Assembly: GCA_039881145.1 (NCBI GenBank)
Contig: JAYKKI010000032.1
Coordinates: forward strand, 14,883,501-14,947,500
Source of the DNA: Druceiella hillmani
Taxonomy: Eukaryota; Arthropoda; Insecta; Lepidoptera; Hepialidae
Direction: 5' to 3'
DNA: 64,000 nucleotides
The translations under genes and the position numbers were made by a program. Under the pieces are notes generated by a model. It did not search any database, was not told the origin of the DNA, and saw only the letters and a program-made list of their open reading frames with translations. The first letter of the stretch is position 1. Each line of letters starts with the position of its first letter. Positions 45,435 to 57,367 of the stretch are shown in pieces.

Positions 45435-47395
45435 CGGGGCTAAGAGTCCGGTAGCTAAGAAGTCCCAACATACATATCGCAGTCCGCGCTAGGAATAAAT
45501 AATCTACTTAATTTGGAGGGAGGTGAGGGGTGAGTATAATGCATCGAGCCGCCAGTCGTCGCAGAATGCACATACAAGTAACAGCATGGGAAAATTTTTG
45601 CGCCCAAAAGTAAACAAAGTGCTTCCTTTTATTTCTTTCGTAAATTCACATTGAATATTAAGAAGGTATTAAGGTAAGTTTTTGTTGTAGTCCTATTGTA
45701 TCCATAACAAATGTACGGCAATAAAATGTTGTTTTTAACCGTTTTTGTTTTATAACCTTGTAATTTACTGGAGGGACTTCTCGCCCCGCAAAAGGACTTT
45801 TTGCTTACATTACAAACGAAGGACAGACAGAGGGACTACACTAGTATATATTATGAAATTGGCCGTAGACGAGATCATTAAAGATGAGAAGAAACTATGT
45901 GCAGTTGCGAAAGATTGCAATATTTGCAGGAATTCCTTGAAAATATTAATCACACATTATGAAAAGATCCAAATAACATATGTTTTGGATATCTAGCTAC
46001 ACGTCAATTTTTTACTGTACACCAAGAAAAGAGTTACTGTGATTATTTGCTTATGCTTGCTCAAATGTTTCATGGACTTGAGTCTAAAGAAGTGCGACGG
46101 TTAGCATACAACTGCGCTATTAAATTTTCAATTGCTTGTACCTAATCCTGGCAAGAAGCAAAGGCAAAAATGCAAATATTTCCAGGCAAAGACTGAATGA
46201 CAGCCTTTTTAAGCAGACACTCTTCTTTGTCTGTCTGAAAACCAGAACCTACAAGTCTTAGTAGAGCTACTTGATTCAACCGTATTAATGTTCGAAACTA
46301 TTTTAATAAATTAGCTGAAGTGATGGGCAAGTATACATTTTCAGCCTCTTTTATATGGAATGTAGATGAAACTTAGGTTTCGATTGTGTTAAAATCTTCT
46401 AAAATAGTTGCCGCAAAGGCAAACGAAATGTTAGTGTTCTGGAGAAAGAGGTACTAATGTCACTCTCATAGTAGCAGTATCGGCTACAGGCTCTCATGTT
46501 TATATTTAAACCAATGTTTATATTTCCCAGGAAAAAATATCAGAATCACTTCATTCGTGATGGTTTACCAGACTGTATTGGAAAAGCAAATCCAAGTGGG
46601 TAGATCACAGACGAAGAATTTTATTGCTTCATTCAACAACCAAAGGTAAGATTCGAACCCAAATCTCCTCAATCTTCTACATCTAAAGCAGTATTTTCTC
46701 CTGAAGCCGTTCGGTTTATGCCTAAAGCCGGAGCCCGTAAACGCACATATAACAGAAAACGCCTCAAAGCTACCATTTTAACTGATATTCTTGAAAAAAA
46801 ATGAGTTAGAGAAAGTGCGAAAGAAGGCTAAAATGAGAAAAACTAAGGCAAATAAAAAAAATTTAGTAAAGTAAAGTGAAAAAGAAAATGTTAAAAGAAA
46901 CGAGCCCATCACCTCTTCCTGACAAAGAGTATTTTTGTGTCATTTGCTGCGAATCTTATTCAGAAAGCAAGTCAGGAGAATAGTGGATCCAATGTTCAAT
47001 CTGCAAAGGTAGACATGAGCGATGTGTGCGTTGTAATAAAAATTTAAGTTTTGTATGTGTGGATTACGATAGCGATAATGACTAAGGATATTTAAATTAA
47101 GACATATTGAATTACTGCCATTATAATAAAAGACTTAAATTTGGTGTGCAAATAATTAATGTATTTTGTTTGTTTTGAGACAAATTTTCTGTTGGTTACC
47201 CTAAAAAATAAATAAATAAATATTTAAATCCTAAGATTATGTTTGTTTTATAAAAATTTAAAAACTTTAATAAAAATGTTGATATTTATTTTAAAATATT
47301 TTTATTTACCCTAATTGCCTTATTAACCAGCTATTACAATCACAAGAATTCTTACCCCAAGCTTGGGACTTTTTACCCCGAGGGGCAAAAAGTAC
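45435..47395 (+). mobile_element. second pogo-like psq/PHD element, internally deleted and old
   Basis: The body is defined by transposase pieces on the + strand. Ends are tentative: CGGGGCTAAGAGTCC (45435-45449) matches the reverse complement of 47366-47380 at 12 of 15 bases, and AAGTCCC is repeated at 45460. The end motif GGGACTT...CCCCG...CAAAA recurs just upstream of the transposase start (45773-45804) and at the 3' end (47365-47395). The 3' copy is itself a palindrome, ACTTTTTACCCC/GGGGCAAAAAGT. A satellite array starts about 100 bp beyond. Target duplication is not resolved. Confidence 0.65.
45805..47085 (+). pseudogene. psq/PHD pogo-like transposase remnant lacking the second and third catalytic residues
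   Basis: YKRRTDRGTTLVYIMKLAV opens the gene and parallels the KRKTNRGQTSADVM start of the element at 33.3 kb. The psq helix-turn-helix follows (KKLCAVAKDCNI), then RLAYNCAIKF, LSRHSSLSV with a stop before KPEPTSLSRAT, and IWNVDET at about 46357 (first catalytic Asp). After WITDEEFYCFIQQPK-like sequence near 46600-46640 the homology jumps directly to the C-terminal linker (FMPKAGARKRTYNRKR). The region with the other two Asp residues is therefore deleted. The zinc finger reads CVICCESYSES, then QCSICKGRHERC and FVCVDY, where the last Cys is Tyr. Several stops and frameshifts are present. Confidence 0.75.
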
Positions 47396-47494
47396 AGATT
47401 TCCATTTTGCCTTTGTAGCTGAAGTTTTCCAACATCTGGCTAATAACAACACTTCCAATTATGTGAATTTTAATCTTAAAATCGAAGTAGAAAT

Positions 47495-49090
47495 AAAGGA
47501 AATTAAAACTCTATCTTTAAATTAAGACTATCTTAAACTTGTTTAATTTAGTAACATTCAATAATGCCTGGTCTTCTATTCACTTTAAAGTCTAATTAAA
47601 TATTAAAGTAAATAAAATTTTTATCTTCCAATCTAAACTTTTTTATCACTATCCTGTACTTACTTAAATTTATCAATATTCAATAATGCTTGATCTTCCA
47701 TTCATCTTAAAGTCTAATTAAATATTAAAGTAAATAAAATGTTTATCTTCCAATCTAAACTTTTTATAACTATCCTGTACTTACTTAAATTTATCAATAT
47801 TCAATAATGCTTGGTCTTCCATTCATCTTAAAGTCTAATTAAATATTAAAGTAAATAAAATGTTTATCTTCCAATCTAAACTTTTTTATCACTATCCTGT
47901 ACTTACTTAAATTTATCAATATTCAATAATGCTTGATCTTCCATTCATCTTAAAGTCTAATTAAATATTAAAGTAAATAAAATGTTTATCTTCCAATCTA
48001 AACTTTTTATAACTATCCTGTACTTACTTAAATTTATCAATATTCAATAATGCTTGGTCTTCCATTCATCTTAAAGTCTAATTAAATATTAAAGTAAATA
48101 AAATGTTTATCTTCCAATCTAAACTTTTTATAACTATCCTGTACTTACTTAAATTTATCAATATTCAATAATGCTTGGTCTTCCATTCATCTTAAAGTCT
48201 AATTAAATATTAAAGTAAATAAAATTTTTATCTTCCAATCTAAACTTTTTTATCACTATCCTGTACTTACTTAAATTTATCAATATTCAATAATGCTTGA
48301 TCTTCCATTCATCTTAAAGTCTAATTAAATATTAAAGTAAATAAAATGTTTATCTTCCAATCTAAACTTTTTATAACTATCCTGTACTTACTTAAATTTA
48401 TCAATATTCAATAATGCTTGGTCTTCCATTCATCTTAAAGTCTAATTAAATATTAAAGTAAATAAAATGTTTATCTTCCAATCTAAACTTTTTTATAACT
48501 ATCCTGTACTTACTTAAATTTATAAATATTCAATAATGCTTGGTCTTCCATTCATCTTAAAGTCTAATTAAATATTAAAGTAAATAAAATGTTTATCTTC
48601 CAATCTAAACTCTTTATAACTATCCTGTACTTACTTAAATTTATCAATATTCAATAATGCTTGGTCTTCCATTCATCTTAAAGTCTAATTAAATATTAAA
48701 GTAAATAAAATGTTTATCTTCCAATCTAAACTTTTTTATAACTATCCTGTACTTACTTAAATTTATAAATATTCAATAATGCTTGGTCTTCCATTCACCT
48801 TAAAGTCTAACTAAATAGTAAAGGAAATTTAATTTCTATCTTTCATTCTAAATGTTTAATAGCTATTTTATTCTTAGTCTAATTTAGTAACGTTCAATAA
48901 TGCTTAATCTTCCATTAATTTTAGTCTAATTGAATACTAAAGGGAATTAAATGCCAATCTTTCAATATAAGCCATTTCATATTATTGTCTTATTATTACT
49001 TTAATTTAGCAACATTAAGTAATGCTTGTGGTCTTCCGTTCATCTTAAAATGTAACTAAATATTGAAAGCAATTAAATTTGTTTTAATGA
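47495..49090. repeat. 121/122-bp satellite array, 13 monomers
   Basis: CAATAATGCTTGGTCTTCCA-type sequence recurs at 47569, 47681, 47802, 47924, 48045, 48166, 48288, 48409, 48531, 48652, 48774, 48895 and about 49016. Internal spacings are 121 or 122. Inner monomers are nearly identical and differ at linked positions (TTTTTTATCAC with TGATC, versus TTTTTATAAC with TGGTC), giving A and B types in the order A B A B B A B and then B variants. The first and last units are clearly diverged, as expected for array edges. Confidence 0.97.
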
Positions 49091-49094
49091 ACCT

Positions 49095-49395
49095 CCTCGT
49101 TATCTGTTAAGCACATCAAACTTCTCTTAGTACCATAAAAAAATCTTTATCATTATTGTCATCTGAAGATGATAATAACGTCATTTTATGACTAGATCAT
49201 ATGTTCCCTACTTGGATTTTCAAATAAACTGAACTTTTCCTATCCTCTCTCGGAATATACCCACCTCAGTCCTAATAAGTTGGAATATACAGCTATTGCT
49301 CAATATATATATAACTATAATAGATTGCATCTCTTATATTAAGAGTCACGCTTCAAAATTTCCTACATTACGTATAAGTACACAAAAATGAAACG
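49095..49395. other. non-coding DNA
   Basis: It contains an ATTATTGTCATC/GATGATAATAA inverted pair around 49153-49180. No gene is seen. Confidence 0.45.
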
Positions 49396-49399
49396 AACC

Positions 49400-49695
49400 A
49401 TTCCACCATTCGTCGCATACTCGCTATTTGCGTCTTACCCAAACACTAAGTTTAGCAGAGCGCAATAACGAAACCTCTTCCTGATATCAATTACCGGCCA
49501 GTTACCCAGGAGTACGGAGAGCAAGAGAGCGGCAGTTAGTGCGGCGCGGGACTGAGCATCTTCCAGGAATATATCTGCGGTGCGGGACGACGGCGTGGGT
49601 GGTCCGCGTCGCGACGCCGCTGTCGCACCATTGGCGCCGCCGGCGCTGCCGGCCTGGGATTCGATTATCTGCTTGGATGTTTGACGTTACAGTTT
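49400..49695. promoter_or_regulatory. CpG island, promoter-like
   Basis: TTAGTGCGGCGCGGGACTGA, GTGCGGGACGACGGCGTGGG and CACCATTGGCGCCGCCGGCG give a strong CpG peak. GAGAGCGGCAGTTAGTGCGG includes an initiator-like CAGTTA. The + frame at 49539-49721 has no recognisable domain. It could be a promoter, a first exon or an enhancer island. Confidence 0.4.
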
Positions 49696-49699
49696 TAAA

Positions 49700-50565
49700 A
49701 ATCTGTAGAAAAAATTATTAACTATCGTCAAAAACACCATGATAGTATTTTTGAAGCTATTGATTTAGAATAACATATCTCTTATTAATTTTCTATCATA
49801 AATACTCAAAGTGGGCTGAACAGACCATTTCTTCCCTGAGCGCTTAGCAACGTGAGCAATCTGAAGACGAAAAGGTGTGCTGGCCTCAGAAGTAGGTACT
49901 ATAGAAACCCTAAGGTGCATCCTTTATACCGTCCCTGTGACAAGATATGTCTTCCAATCTGCCTTGATGTAGTAGCTTCAATATTGAAAACTACGTTTTA
50001 AATAAATATTTATGGACAAAGGACCGAATCCTTAGCTTTCTTCGGTTGATAATATTTTAATTTCTCAATATTATAGTTAGTATCTCATAGTTTAATCTGA
50101 ATTTAACGTTTCTCTATGTAAAAAATTAGACAGATTTATTTTTATGTAAACTTAATTAACTACCATCGTTAAAATTATTTTCCGTGTCTTGTAAAAGAAA
50201 TACTTTCGCTGAAGTATATTTACGTCGTTTAGTTTAATGATCTTAAACTAACAAAGTTTTGTTACAAAAATGCGAATTTTTTTAAGGTATAACATGTCAT
50301 CAACTACCAAGGTTACTATAGACAAATTTACAGTAATAAATGATTCTGGTATACTTATGAGTACTCAAAATTTTGTGTTAAAAAATAAGCTACGTTCGAT
50401 TTTGATATTGAGAAGATATGAGATACTCTAAATAACACATAAAAGGTTCTGAACGACTAACATTAGATATCGAATGAATAAATAATATTCATACATTTCA
50501 TATTCACTTTTAAGATTAAAATCTCTACGTGACTAAAAATTAGTAGTCAAGTAGTAAAGATCAGA
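49700..50565. other. AT-rich non-coding DNA
   Basis: No recognised feature. Confidence 0.4.
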
Positions 50566-50569
50566 TTCG

Positions 50570-50850
50570 TAAACCGCGTCAACACAGTTGGTGTATGTCA
50601 ACGCTCTCCAGCTCTCTTGCTCTTCGGAGCCACTGAGGTATTTGCTCTCGCTCGCACGCGTCGCATTTAATGTCAACAAACATGAACGTTGACGCTTGGA
50701 GATATTTTTAATCGCTTGTATACATTATGTTGCGCCGTTCCCGTTGCCTGCTACAAGGCGGCGCGTGCTGCTAACACCATAGCGACCGACGCAACAATGT
50801 CACAGTACAATTGGTCATTTGGCGCCATCTTGCAAGATAAGTGGTTGTAA
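50570..50850. promoter_or_regulatory. CpG-rich unique block with TTTGGCGCCATCTTG
   Basis: It includes CTCTCGCTCGCACGCGTCGC, TTGCGCCGTTCCCGTTGCC and AAGGCGGCGCGTGCTGC. TTTGGCGCCATCTTG near 50818 combines an E2F-like TTTGGCGC with a GCCAT core. TGTCAACG/CGTTGACG-type inverted words recur. It is a candidate promoter or regulatory block. Confidence 0.35.
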
Positions 50851-50854
50851 TTAA

Positions 50855-51650
50855 TAATTAAAATCATTAAAAGAAACTATTTGAGAACAAACTGGATTGT
50901 CAATCCAGGGGTTCATTACCTGTTCAGCATTATTGAAGAACATTTTCAGTTGAATCAAGAAGAGACATTTTCCAATGTCTAGTATTTTTTTCTTGTATAG
51001 AAAAATTTATTTCTTAGTACATATATTCTGAAACAATTTAACATAAAAGTAATAATTGGGTATTTGACAAAATTTTTTTTATTTCATTAATCATAATTTC
51101 AAGGTACAAGCTGATGAAGAATGAAAAAACTTTTTAATAATCTTAAAAATTTACCAAGTTATAAAAGTTTAAATTTAACCTTTAGAGAAGGACGGCAATA
51201 CTGTGTTGTGAGGTTATTTTTAATATTATACATTATATTCTACGAGAGGAAAAGAGACAGGGATATATTCAACTCTATGCCTACTTTCAAATTTAGAAAC
51301 CTACAACTGGCTTATTTTTCAATAAATTTTTGAATTTTTTTCAAGACTGGTTTTTAATTAACTTATATTTCACAACATTGTAGGAAAAATATCAAAGTTT
51401 GGAACGAGTCAACTATTGTATTTACTTATTATAATTTCCTTAAACATTTTTGTGCGTTTTTAAAAATCTACAGTATTTTTATGTTTTTTTATTTTATATT
51501 TCCCTAATTACATAGCCACTTTTCAGGAAGCAAATACATCATGGTAAAAATAATAGAATGTAACTGAATGCTTCATTTACGAAGAGTTCATCAAGTTAGA
51601 TGCTGAATATTCTTCTTATTGCTACATGTAATTGTTTTTGAAACATAAAA
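50855..51650. other. AT-rich non-coding DNA
   Basis: A 70-codon frame at 51121-51333 has no recognised family. Nothing else is seen. Confidence 0.4.
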
Positions 51651-51653
51651 TAA

Positions 51654-52005
51654 TGTGTGAAAATGGAAAACTATAAACGAATTAAATTTTTAAATGAAGA
51701 ATATATTATATATACGATTCCTAGCCAACTGCGATTCAACTAAATATTTTTATTCCTAAATGTATTAAACTTTTTAATTTACTTTTTTCAATAGATATCA
51801 TAGTTTTTAGTATGTACTGTTTACACTATGTGTGAAAATGGAAAAATATGATCGAATTAAATTTTAAAATGAAGGATATATTTCCGAGTACGGATCCCAG
51901 CCAACTGCGATTCAACTAAATATATTTACTCCTAAATGTATTAGTATTTTATTACAAAACTTTTTAATTTACTTTATGCATTATATATCATAGTTTTCAG
52001 TGTTA
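51654..52005. repeat. about 175-bp direct duplication
   Basis: TGTGTGAAAATGGAAAA through AGATATCATAGTTTT occurs at 51654-51812 and 51829-51997 with small indels. GCCAACTGCGATTCAACTAA is identical in both. Confidence 0.9.
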
Positions 52006-53815
52006 CAAAAAATGTGTTAAATGAAAACTAATAGTCATTGATCTGTCAACTTTCTCTCGCTTATTAAATATAAAAATTTGTATGCTTTCATGTAAGTAAG
52101 TTTGTACTTTACTATACTTACTAACGTCTACTAAGCTTTTTTTAAATTGATTATGAAACGAATTTTATACCTCAACAAGACATTTGAAAATAATAATTTT
52201 GTAATCTAATCTAATTGTTTGTAAAATTGAAATAGTGTGAAGAATCGATTAAGTAAAAAAATTACCTGTATCGACAAGGCTAAAGAGCATGTTCTGCAGA
52301 ATAATGTAGTACTATAGTACACTAAACTAGTACTGATAAGATTTATAAGGTGCAAAAATAGAAAATATCCAAATTAGTTTCAACTTAAAACATTTTGTCG
52401 ACTGAAAACCTTTTGCATCACACGCTAAAGGGTTAATTGATGTAGGAGACCGAGTCCATGGAGACAGACCGTCCGTATATCCCCTATAAACCGCAGTTCG
52501 GGCAATCCCATTAAACTATAAGTCTATGTGTTCTTATGTAAATGTTTAAGTCTAGAACACATTGTCAACTGATGGAGATGGATTCCTAACGCAGTAAGTA
52601 ATGTAGACTTAACATATTGGCAGAGTGTTCGTCTTATATTTCAGTAACTCTGTCCGAATTAGTTAACAATCTCTCGTATAATAGTAAAAATTATTTGCAA
52701 TCATTAGATAATGATTAACAAAAATAATTACCTAATTGAGGGTCGAACCTCGTGTTCATACTTGATTTATTCGTATGTATGGGACTTGATTCCTAGCTAG
52801 GACATGTTAGTGATTAATATGAATATTAACAAGTGTTTTAAAAAGCTTATATTGTAAATACAATTGTAGATTAAATAATGTAATATCAGGCATAGAAAAT
52901 AAATATATTATATTTTCGTAATATTGCTAATAACATCACAATTAAATACTACGGAGATAAAGGACCAATTTTTTACAATGAAACGAGTTTCGATAAATTA
53001 AAATATTATTTTTGAACCTCCATATTTAAATATATAAATAATTAAGTTAAAAAAAAAGTTTACCAAAACCTCCGCAAAAACTTGTTTTAAGTGAAATTTC
53101 TTTCCTGCTCTTTTAAATTTCTTGATATAGTAAATCTATGCTTGAGTATATTTGAAGCGTTTTTTATTGAAATTGCAACTTTGACAGTGATTTTTTTAGG
53201 AAATTTATATAGTTCCTATCCTTCCCCTCGAGAATTTTTATATAGTTCCCCAGCATTTTCTACTCAGTTTAATGCATAGAATAAATTGTATGAATAACAG
53301 ACACGTATTTGGTTACTTTCCATGTATATAATCAGATTACGTGACGTAACCGGTAATATAGAACTTTAAAAATAGCCACCAAGCAACGTTACGTAAATTT
53401 GTCCTTTTCTACCTTTTAAAGATGGTGGAATTTAATTAGTTACAAAGTTTGTGTTGTTAGATATTATATAACAGATATCATATAACGTAAACCTATTGTT
53501 TGTGCATTTGTAAGACTAAAAATATTATGTAAAAACAAAATCAGCCTTCTTTTTCATTTCTTAATTAATGTTATTATTAATTTATGATAAAATCTCATTA
53601 TCTTATTGTATTAGGTATGAAATATTAAATTATGAAAAGCAATATATTTTCTACCTGAAAATGTGTAAAATCAAAAGTCATAATAAAGCACTAGAGAATA
53701 TAAAGGTGTGTGCAATAAGGCGAATAACTAAAGAATTCAAGACTGTAGGGAGACAATTGTCGTTTAAAAATATTAAATATTATAAGTGGATAAAAAATGA
53801 TTTTACTAGCTGTTT
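52006..53815. other. AT-rich non-coding DNA
   Basis: No recognised feature. The frames at 53091 and 53568 have no family resemblance. Confidence 0.4.
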
Positions 53816-53819
53816 TTAA

Positions 53820-54535
53820 TTATTCTTCTTCTCAGTCGTTACACTCTTGGCAGAGTGGTCATGGTCATCATGTCAAGTATCTTGCAGGTAAGTGATGCGC
53901 CATAGGATATCTTTATATTTCTCTGTATCAGCTGTTCTCCGGGTGTATTCGTGTAGCGGAAAGTCCATGGATATCTTGACCTGATCTATCCATCTCATCG
54001 AGGCTCTCCCACGTGGTCTGATACCTTCCACTTAGCCCTGTATCACCAGGCGTTATTATCGTTGTTACGCCATAACACATGTCCGAAGAATTTTATTTCC
54101 ACACCAGGCGTTCAGTAAGATCGTTGTTACGCTGTGACACATGTCCGAAGAATTTTATTATGGGAATTTGTACAATATTGAATAAACGTTACGTGATACC
54201 AAGTCTTGGAGTATAGATGCATTAGTATGGAACTCAGTCCACGATACTCTAAGCATTTTTCTCCAACGCCACATTTGCAGGGCATCCATTTTTTTTCTCT
54301 CGCTTTCGTGTAGTATCCATGTCTCTGCAGTGTAGAGAAAAATGAGGAAAATTAGTGCTCCAACCAATCGGGTTTTCGTTGTTTTTGTAATGTTACTATT
54401 CTTCCATATCCTCCTCAGCTTGTCTATAGCAGACCTAGCAATCGTCATACGTCTTTTGATTTCTTTAGAAAATCCACCAATATTAGAAAATTATGTCCCC
54501 AAATAGACGTATCTTTGAACCAACTAAACAAGTGG
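53820..54535 (-). mobile_element. RTE-type non-LTR retrotransposon, 5'-truncated 3' end
   Basis: The minus strand encodes the C-terminal end of an endonuclease/reverse-transcriptase polyprotein from about 54535 downward. Only the post-RT region remains, as is usual for 5'-truncated LINE insertions. The 3' end is near 53820, just after AAGAGTGTAACGACTGAGAA (minus strand). A direct duplication of about 67 bp (CGTTGTTACGC through ATGTCCGAAGAATTTTATT) lies inside it at 54057-54160. Confidence 0.8.
53870..54530 (-). pseudogene. reverse-transcriptase C-terminal fragment
   Basis: NIGGFSKEIKRRMTIARSAI followed by KLRRIWKNSNITKTTKTRL and then FLYTAETW, ESERKKMDALQMWRWR and KMLRVSWTEF is the region just after the RT palm in lepidopteran 'endonuclease-reverse transcriptase' proteins. 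Other frames then give FFGHVLW (near 54090), GRPRGRASMRWIDQVKI and EYTRRTADTEKYKDILWRIT, ending with TTEKK. Frame changes near 54160 and 54040 and a stop near 54510 make it dead. The intact protein would copy its own RNA into a nicked chromosomal target. Confidence 0.8.
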
Positions 54536-54539
54536 ATAT

Positions 54540-55357
54540 AAAGAATCTCTGGCCCAGTAAATAACTTTTAATATAACCTTTAAATTAATTGGAAAAGAGT
54601 AAGAGTTAAACTACTTGAACTAAGAAAATATTTGAATGCTATTTTAAAAACAGCGTTCAGTTTTTGTCAAACGTACACAGAAAATAGCAAAGAACGTATG
54701 TATTATTGATACAAGAGTACTGTATGTTTAAAAAAATTAAATTTTTTTTCGCTTGAAATCGAATTGGGATTTTTCATATATTTACTTACATTTTCTACTC
54801 TAGATTCACCTGCATGAAGAACAGATATTTTCTTTGTTACACTCTGTATTTCATAATGTTATTTTATTATTGTTTCATATACAGATCGAATAAAAAAATG
54901 AGGTTGAATTTTTCGACATAAATGTATTTATTCATGTAGCTTTGCCAGAATGGAGACAGTAATTTCCGGGATGTTTGAGAGGTAGTGTTAATTAATTAAT
55001 TGCCATCTCTAGTATTACATAAAGTGTAAATTGAGCAAGTAGCATCTCTTGAATTACATAAATTTTACATTGTGCATTCTGTATGTCAAAACCTAGCACT
55101 AATATAATCTAGTCTTATTAAGATTTTTCTCGGACGTTAATGGTTCGTCCAGCTTACAGACTCAATTCAATAGTTTACCAGGTCCGATAATTTAGAGATC
55201 ATGTTAAATAGAGAATTTGGTCTCCTTATCTTTTTCATAGCACAGGCACCATAAGATCATTTAAACAACAAGTACTTTTAGCGTACTAAAAGTACAGGAA
55301 ACGATAATATCCTGCTTTACAAAGCTATATTTTATTTATGTACTTTAATGTATCTAA

Positions 55358-55360
<3 letters not shown>
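54540..55360. other. AT-rich non-coding DNA
   Basis: No recognised feature. Confidence 0.4.
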
Positions 55361-55361
<1 letters not shown>

Positions 55362-55411
<50 letters not shown>

Positions 55412-55565
55412 GCTAACTTATTGCTACGAGATCAATCTCTTACAGCCAACCAAAACACCAGTTTAGCCCCGCTCGACGAACGGTCGGGAATCGAACACGG
55501 GTCCCCGCCGCGCAGTCAAAGGCCATTTGCTTTGTGAATAACCCAACCGACCATGGTGACTAAAT
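55362..55565 (-). mobile_element. tRNA-derived SINE with (TA)n tail
   Basis: On the minus strand the head near 55560 (CCATGGTCGGTTGGG) leads to TTTGACTGCGCGGCGGGGAC and the tRNA B-box-like GTGTTCGATTCCCGACC. The body ends in AAGAGATTGATCTCGTAGCA before a TA tract at 55362-55409, which would be the tail. GC-rich head plus simple-repeat tail is classic SINE structure. Transcription would be by RNA polymerase III. Confidence 0.65.
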
Positions 55566-56580
55566 TTTACAGGAAAAAGTTGATAATTTTTACAAAAAAT
55601 GTTATTAAATGTAAGTTGGGTATATACCTAAATCATTTGCTGAATGGACGAATGAAAATTGTGAAAATTCTAACATGGATAACCACGCAATAATATAGAG
55701 TAAATGTGATAAAAGTAATTATATTACATTCTGTATAAAAATATTTACGAGAAACTGGAATAATTTCGTATAACTTCGTGTAAACTTTATGAAGTATTTA
55801 AAAACGTTTTAATTTTTTTTCATGTAATATTTAGGGACGATTTTAGTTTCTAAAAAAAATGCATGGTAAAGGTTATTACTGAGTTTAACATTTTGGAGAT
55901 CTCTCACTGATAGTACTCAATGATACTTCATACTCTAGGCATCGAAAATCAAAACGAAAATATGCGTTGTCATACTGCGAATGTGTACGAAACTTTAGTT
56001 TCATGCGGCGAGATTCCAAATTATCCGTGACAAGTTGGCAAGAGTAATCGGTCGGTGTGTCATTTGAAAATATGATTTATTTTCGTATCGCCGACATAAA
56101 ATGTATTTCTGTTTTATGCGAAAATGACATCAGATTTTAATTCACAATTTTTCTTCTTTATTCATTACGGATGTGAACAGGCAATATTTGATGAATGAAA
56201 CTATGAATGGCGTCTCGTGTTTCATTGAACTATGCGTACATACTTTTTTTTATTTTGACGAAGAATGTTTATAAGTAAATATATTTTTCATTTAGTAGAA
56301 TATTCAGAAGTAAATAAAAAAAATTACTTTATAATCGAAATTAATTTATAAGCGAGAAGATAATGCTTTTTTTCGACAAGATTGTTTAAGGGTTAATTAA
56401 CTATTCCCAAATTCCTTAGAATGGTAGAAACTTTTGTTTTTAGTTCAAGGTGTTTACTTAATTCATTTCAATATTGAATAGAATTATTGTTAAAACGTTT
56501 CTTTTTTTTATTATATTTTATTAAATTTCCAAAATTCCTCCTCCATTTTTTTATTAATTTATTAGAAAACGTTAGTGCAG
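55566..56580. other. AT-rich non-coding DNA
   Basis: No recognised feature. Confidence 0.4.
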
Positions 56581-56584
56581 AGTA

Positions 56585-56636
56585 CACAGGACAGACTTAT
56601 TGCTATAGAGATATTCTCTCCCAGTGAACCATAAAT
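56585..56636 (-). mobile_element. fragment of the same SINE body
   Basis: CTTATTGCTATAGAGATATT with CTCTCCCAGTGAACC corresponds to 55418-55450 (CTTATTGCTACGAGATCAAT then CTCTTACAGCCAACC). The head is absent. Confidence 0.55.
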
Positions 56637-56639
56637 TTT

Positions 56640-57365
56640 AAAAATTGTTTTTTTGGTAGACGGTTGTTATAATAAAAAGTATAAAGTGTATGTAAATGAT
56701 CGTCGCAATGGATTACACATAAAAAGAACCAAAAATGTTAAAACAATTATTTACATGAGTGTGAAGGTTCTCTACCTTGTTTTGTCTGTCCTTCGATCTA
56801 TTTGTCCGTCTGCGTGTTTCAGCTTTGTAATTATTAACATAAAGTTAAAGAAAATGCTTAGATGACTATCTCAGTTAATATCAAGTAAAATATTGAAAAA
56901 AGGAATTTAATGGAGGAAACCTGCACACAATAAAGTATTTTGGTCATGTTTTGAATATTTTATTTTAATCCCAGTGCTACCACTAATTTATTTGAATCAC
57001 CGTTTGCAAAATTTTAGGCTTTAAATTGATATGACGATTTGTTCCCCCTAGATTTTCAATCATGGATCAATGACTTCAAGAGATATAGTCAAGAATGAAA
57101 CCTTGCTTTACCGCTACGAACTCGACCAATTGTTTATATGCTTATTTATAATAAAATGTATGTGTTACTATGTATCAGAGAGAAATACAAAAATTATATA
57201 AAAACTAGTAATTAAACTTCTTTTTATTTTTCTATAAATACAAGATATCCAAACATTTTGTACTTATAGAAAAAAAAATTCAATTATCGGACAATAGTTT
57301 ACGCGATCCATACGATACCAGATCAGAATATTCCGATTTTTCTCAACCTTACACGAACGTAAAGA
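56640..57365. other. AT-rich non-coding DNA
   Basis: At 56765-56825 a TTTGTCTGTCCTTCG/TTTGTCCGTCTGCGTG segment resembles the reverse complement of SINE-like tails. Otherwise nothing is recognised. Confidence 0.4.
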
Positions 57366-57367
57366 GA

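Noticed and set aside
45440..45470. Resemblance of AAGAAGTCCCAAC to the 3' end of a miR-193-type microRNA
   Set aside because: Only about ten bases match, the seed region differs, there is no foldback partner, and the site is explained as the end region of the pogo-like element.
47495..49090. Possible CRISPR-like regular array
   Set aside because: Repeats are continuous 121/122-bp monomers with no short-repeat/variable-spacer structure, and the DNA is eukaryotic.
55440..55560. Possible functional tRNA gene
   Set aside because: A B-box-like word is present, but no cloverleaf with paired acceptor ends could be drawn, and a repeat tail follows; SINE is the better reading.
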